In this document: one piece after another, positions 63,547-64,000 of the stretch
How positions within the stretch are numbered: position 1 is the first letter of the stretch
Layout: the number at the start of each line of letters is the position of its first letter
DNA from: an uncultured Sphingomonadales bacterium
GTDB taxonomy: Bacteria; Pseudomonadota; Alphaproteobacteria; Sphingomonadales; Sphingomonadaceae
DNA length: 64,000 nt
Direction of reading: 5' to 3'
Assembly: GCA_903832325.1 (NCBI GenBank)
Contig: CAILBC010000042.1
Span: 1 to 64,000 of the forward strand
Notes under the pieces: generated by a model
Database searches by the model: none
Told to the model about the DNA's origin: nothing
What the model saw: only the letters and a program-made list of their open reading frames with translations
Translations under genes and position numbers: made by a program

Positions 63547-64000
63547 GTGACAGAAGCAGACATTCTGGTGTCCGAGGTGAAAGCCTTGGCCGGTTCGTTC
63601 GATGAGAAATTTTTCGAGTTGGGTCAGGCGCTCAGGCGCTTGCAGAAAGAAGATAAGGCTGCCTTCCGCCAAACCGTGAAGGACGCCGGCATCGGTGAGC
63701 GCAAGGCCTACTACCTCACCCGGATCGTGAAGGCCTTTGCAGGCCTGCCGGTTCCCAGAGCGCGGCTGAAAAAGATCGGGTGGACCAAGCTGAAGACGTT
63801 GTCCGGACATATCGACGCCAGCAACTATGCCGAATTGCTGCGTCAAGCGCAGGTGCTGACAGACAAGAAGCTCGAGGCCTACCTGCAGGGTGCCGAAATC
63901 GAGCAACCGACCAAGGCTGTGTTAATGTACCTTACGAAAGCCGACAACGCAGAGTTTGAGCGGGCTCTCAGCCTGTTTGGTGGCACCCGCTCGCACCGCG
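63547..64000 (+). CDS. Unrecognised protein of the mobile element, runs off the window
   Basis: An open frame of 151 codons without a stop, starting at GTG 63547 with AGGAGGG about 6 nt upstream. It begins MTEADILVSEVKALAGSFDE and contains ELGQALRRLQ, DAGIGERKAYYLTRI, KIGWTKLKTLSGHID and AELLRQAQVLTDKKL. It is soluble and helical; GIGERKAYYLTRI could be a DNA-binding helix-turn-helix. I do not recognise the family. Position behind a phage-like promoter in an integrated element suggests a regulatory or replication-accessory role. Confidence 0.7.
   Translation, partial: MTEADILVSEVKALAGSFDEKFFELGQALRRLQKEDKAAFRQTVKDAGIGERKAYYLTRIVKAFAGLPVPRARLKKIGWTKLKTLSGHIDASNYAELLRQAQVLTDKKLEAYLQGAEIEQPTKAVLMYLTKADNAEFERALSLFGGTRSHR

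Overview
The window is high-GC alphaproteobacterial chromosome, most likely from the order Sphingomonadales (Sphingomonas/Novosphingobium type). This rests on codon use, gene families (TonB receptors, DcaP-type porin, DUF1295/DUF1365/CFA cluster) and the tRNA and 5S sequences. No taxonomic search was run. It opens inside the 3' end of a ribosomal operon (5S rRNA plus a strong terminator).

Layout. (1) 0.6-12.6 kb: a short-chain fatty acid block with a CrbS-like transporter-fused hybrid kinase and a CrbR-like LuxR regulator (convergent), acetyl-CoA synthetase, a divergent DcaP-like porin, an MHS-type permease and a PrpE-type propionyl-CoA synthetase. (2) 12.7-18 kb: tRNA-Thr, a REP-like triple repeat, a one-chain GmrSD-like (DUF262/DUF1524) modification-dependent nuclease with a RAMA-like tail, an IS256-family transposase remnant and a long internally repetitive secreted protein. 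This is an island-like accessory segment. (3) 18-29 kb: exported amidase, TonB-dependent receptor, beta-barrel porin, DUF1003 membrane protein, MarR regulator coupled to an MFS permease, a PhnZ-like HD oxygenase and a YncE-like beta-propeller protein. (4) 29-49 kb: a polyamine uptake and catabolism region with PotGHI-like ABC components (no binding protein seen), a glutamate-polyamine ligase (PuuA type), a cytochrome c, two LysR regulators, an omega-amino acid:pyruvate aminotransferase, GabT-GabD, a UDG-family protein, TetR regulator, agmatine deiminase, a YtcJ-like amidohydrolase and two Tat-exported SpdH-like flavoproteins. Together these could take up putrescine, agmatine or spermidine and convert them to succinate. 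(5) 49-55 kb: an SRAP/HMCES protein, then a translationally coupled three-gene operon: a DegT aminotransferase-flavoprotein fusion, a family-2 glycosyltransferase and a Wzx-like flippase. (6) 55-61.6 kb: a Bcp-like exported peroxiredoxin and a divergent lipid-modification cluster with two cyclopropane-fatty-acid-synthase-like methyltransferases, a flavin amine oxidase-like protein, DUF1365 and DUF1295. (7) 61.6-64 kb: three 113-bp-spaced copies of a tRNA-Pro 3' end, then lower-GC DNA with a Rep_trans-like replication initiator and an unrecognised gene running off the window. This looks like the edge of an integrated mobile element.

A recurring oddity is the number of recent short tandem duplications (12-18 bp units), many just before or just inside the 5' ends of genes. 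The least familiar gene set is the fusion operon at 50.1-55.4 kb; the most unusual DNA structure is the tandem tRNA-Pro tail array at 61.6 kb.
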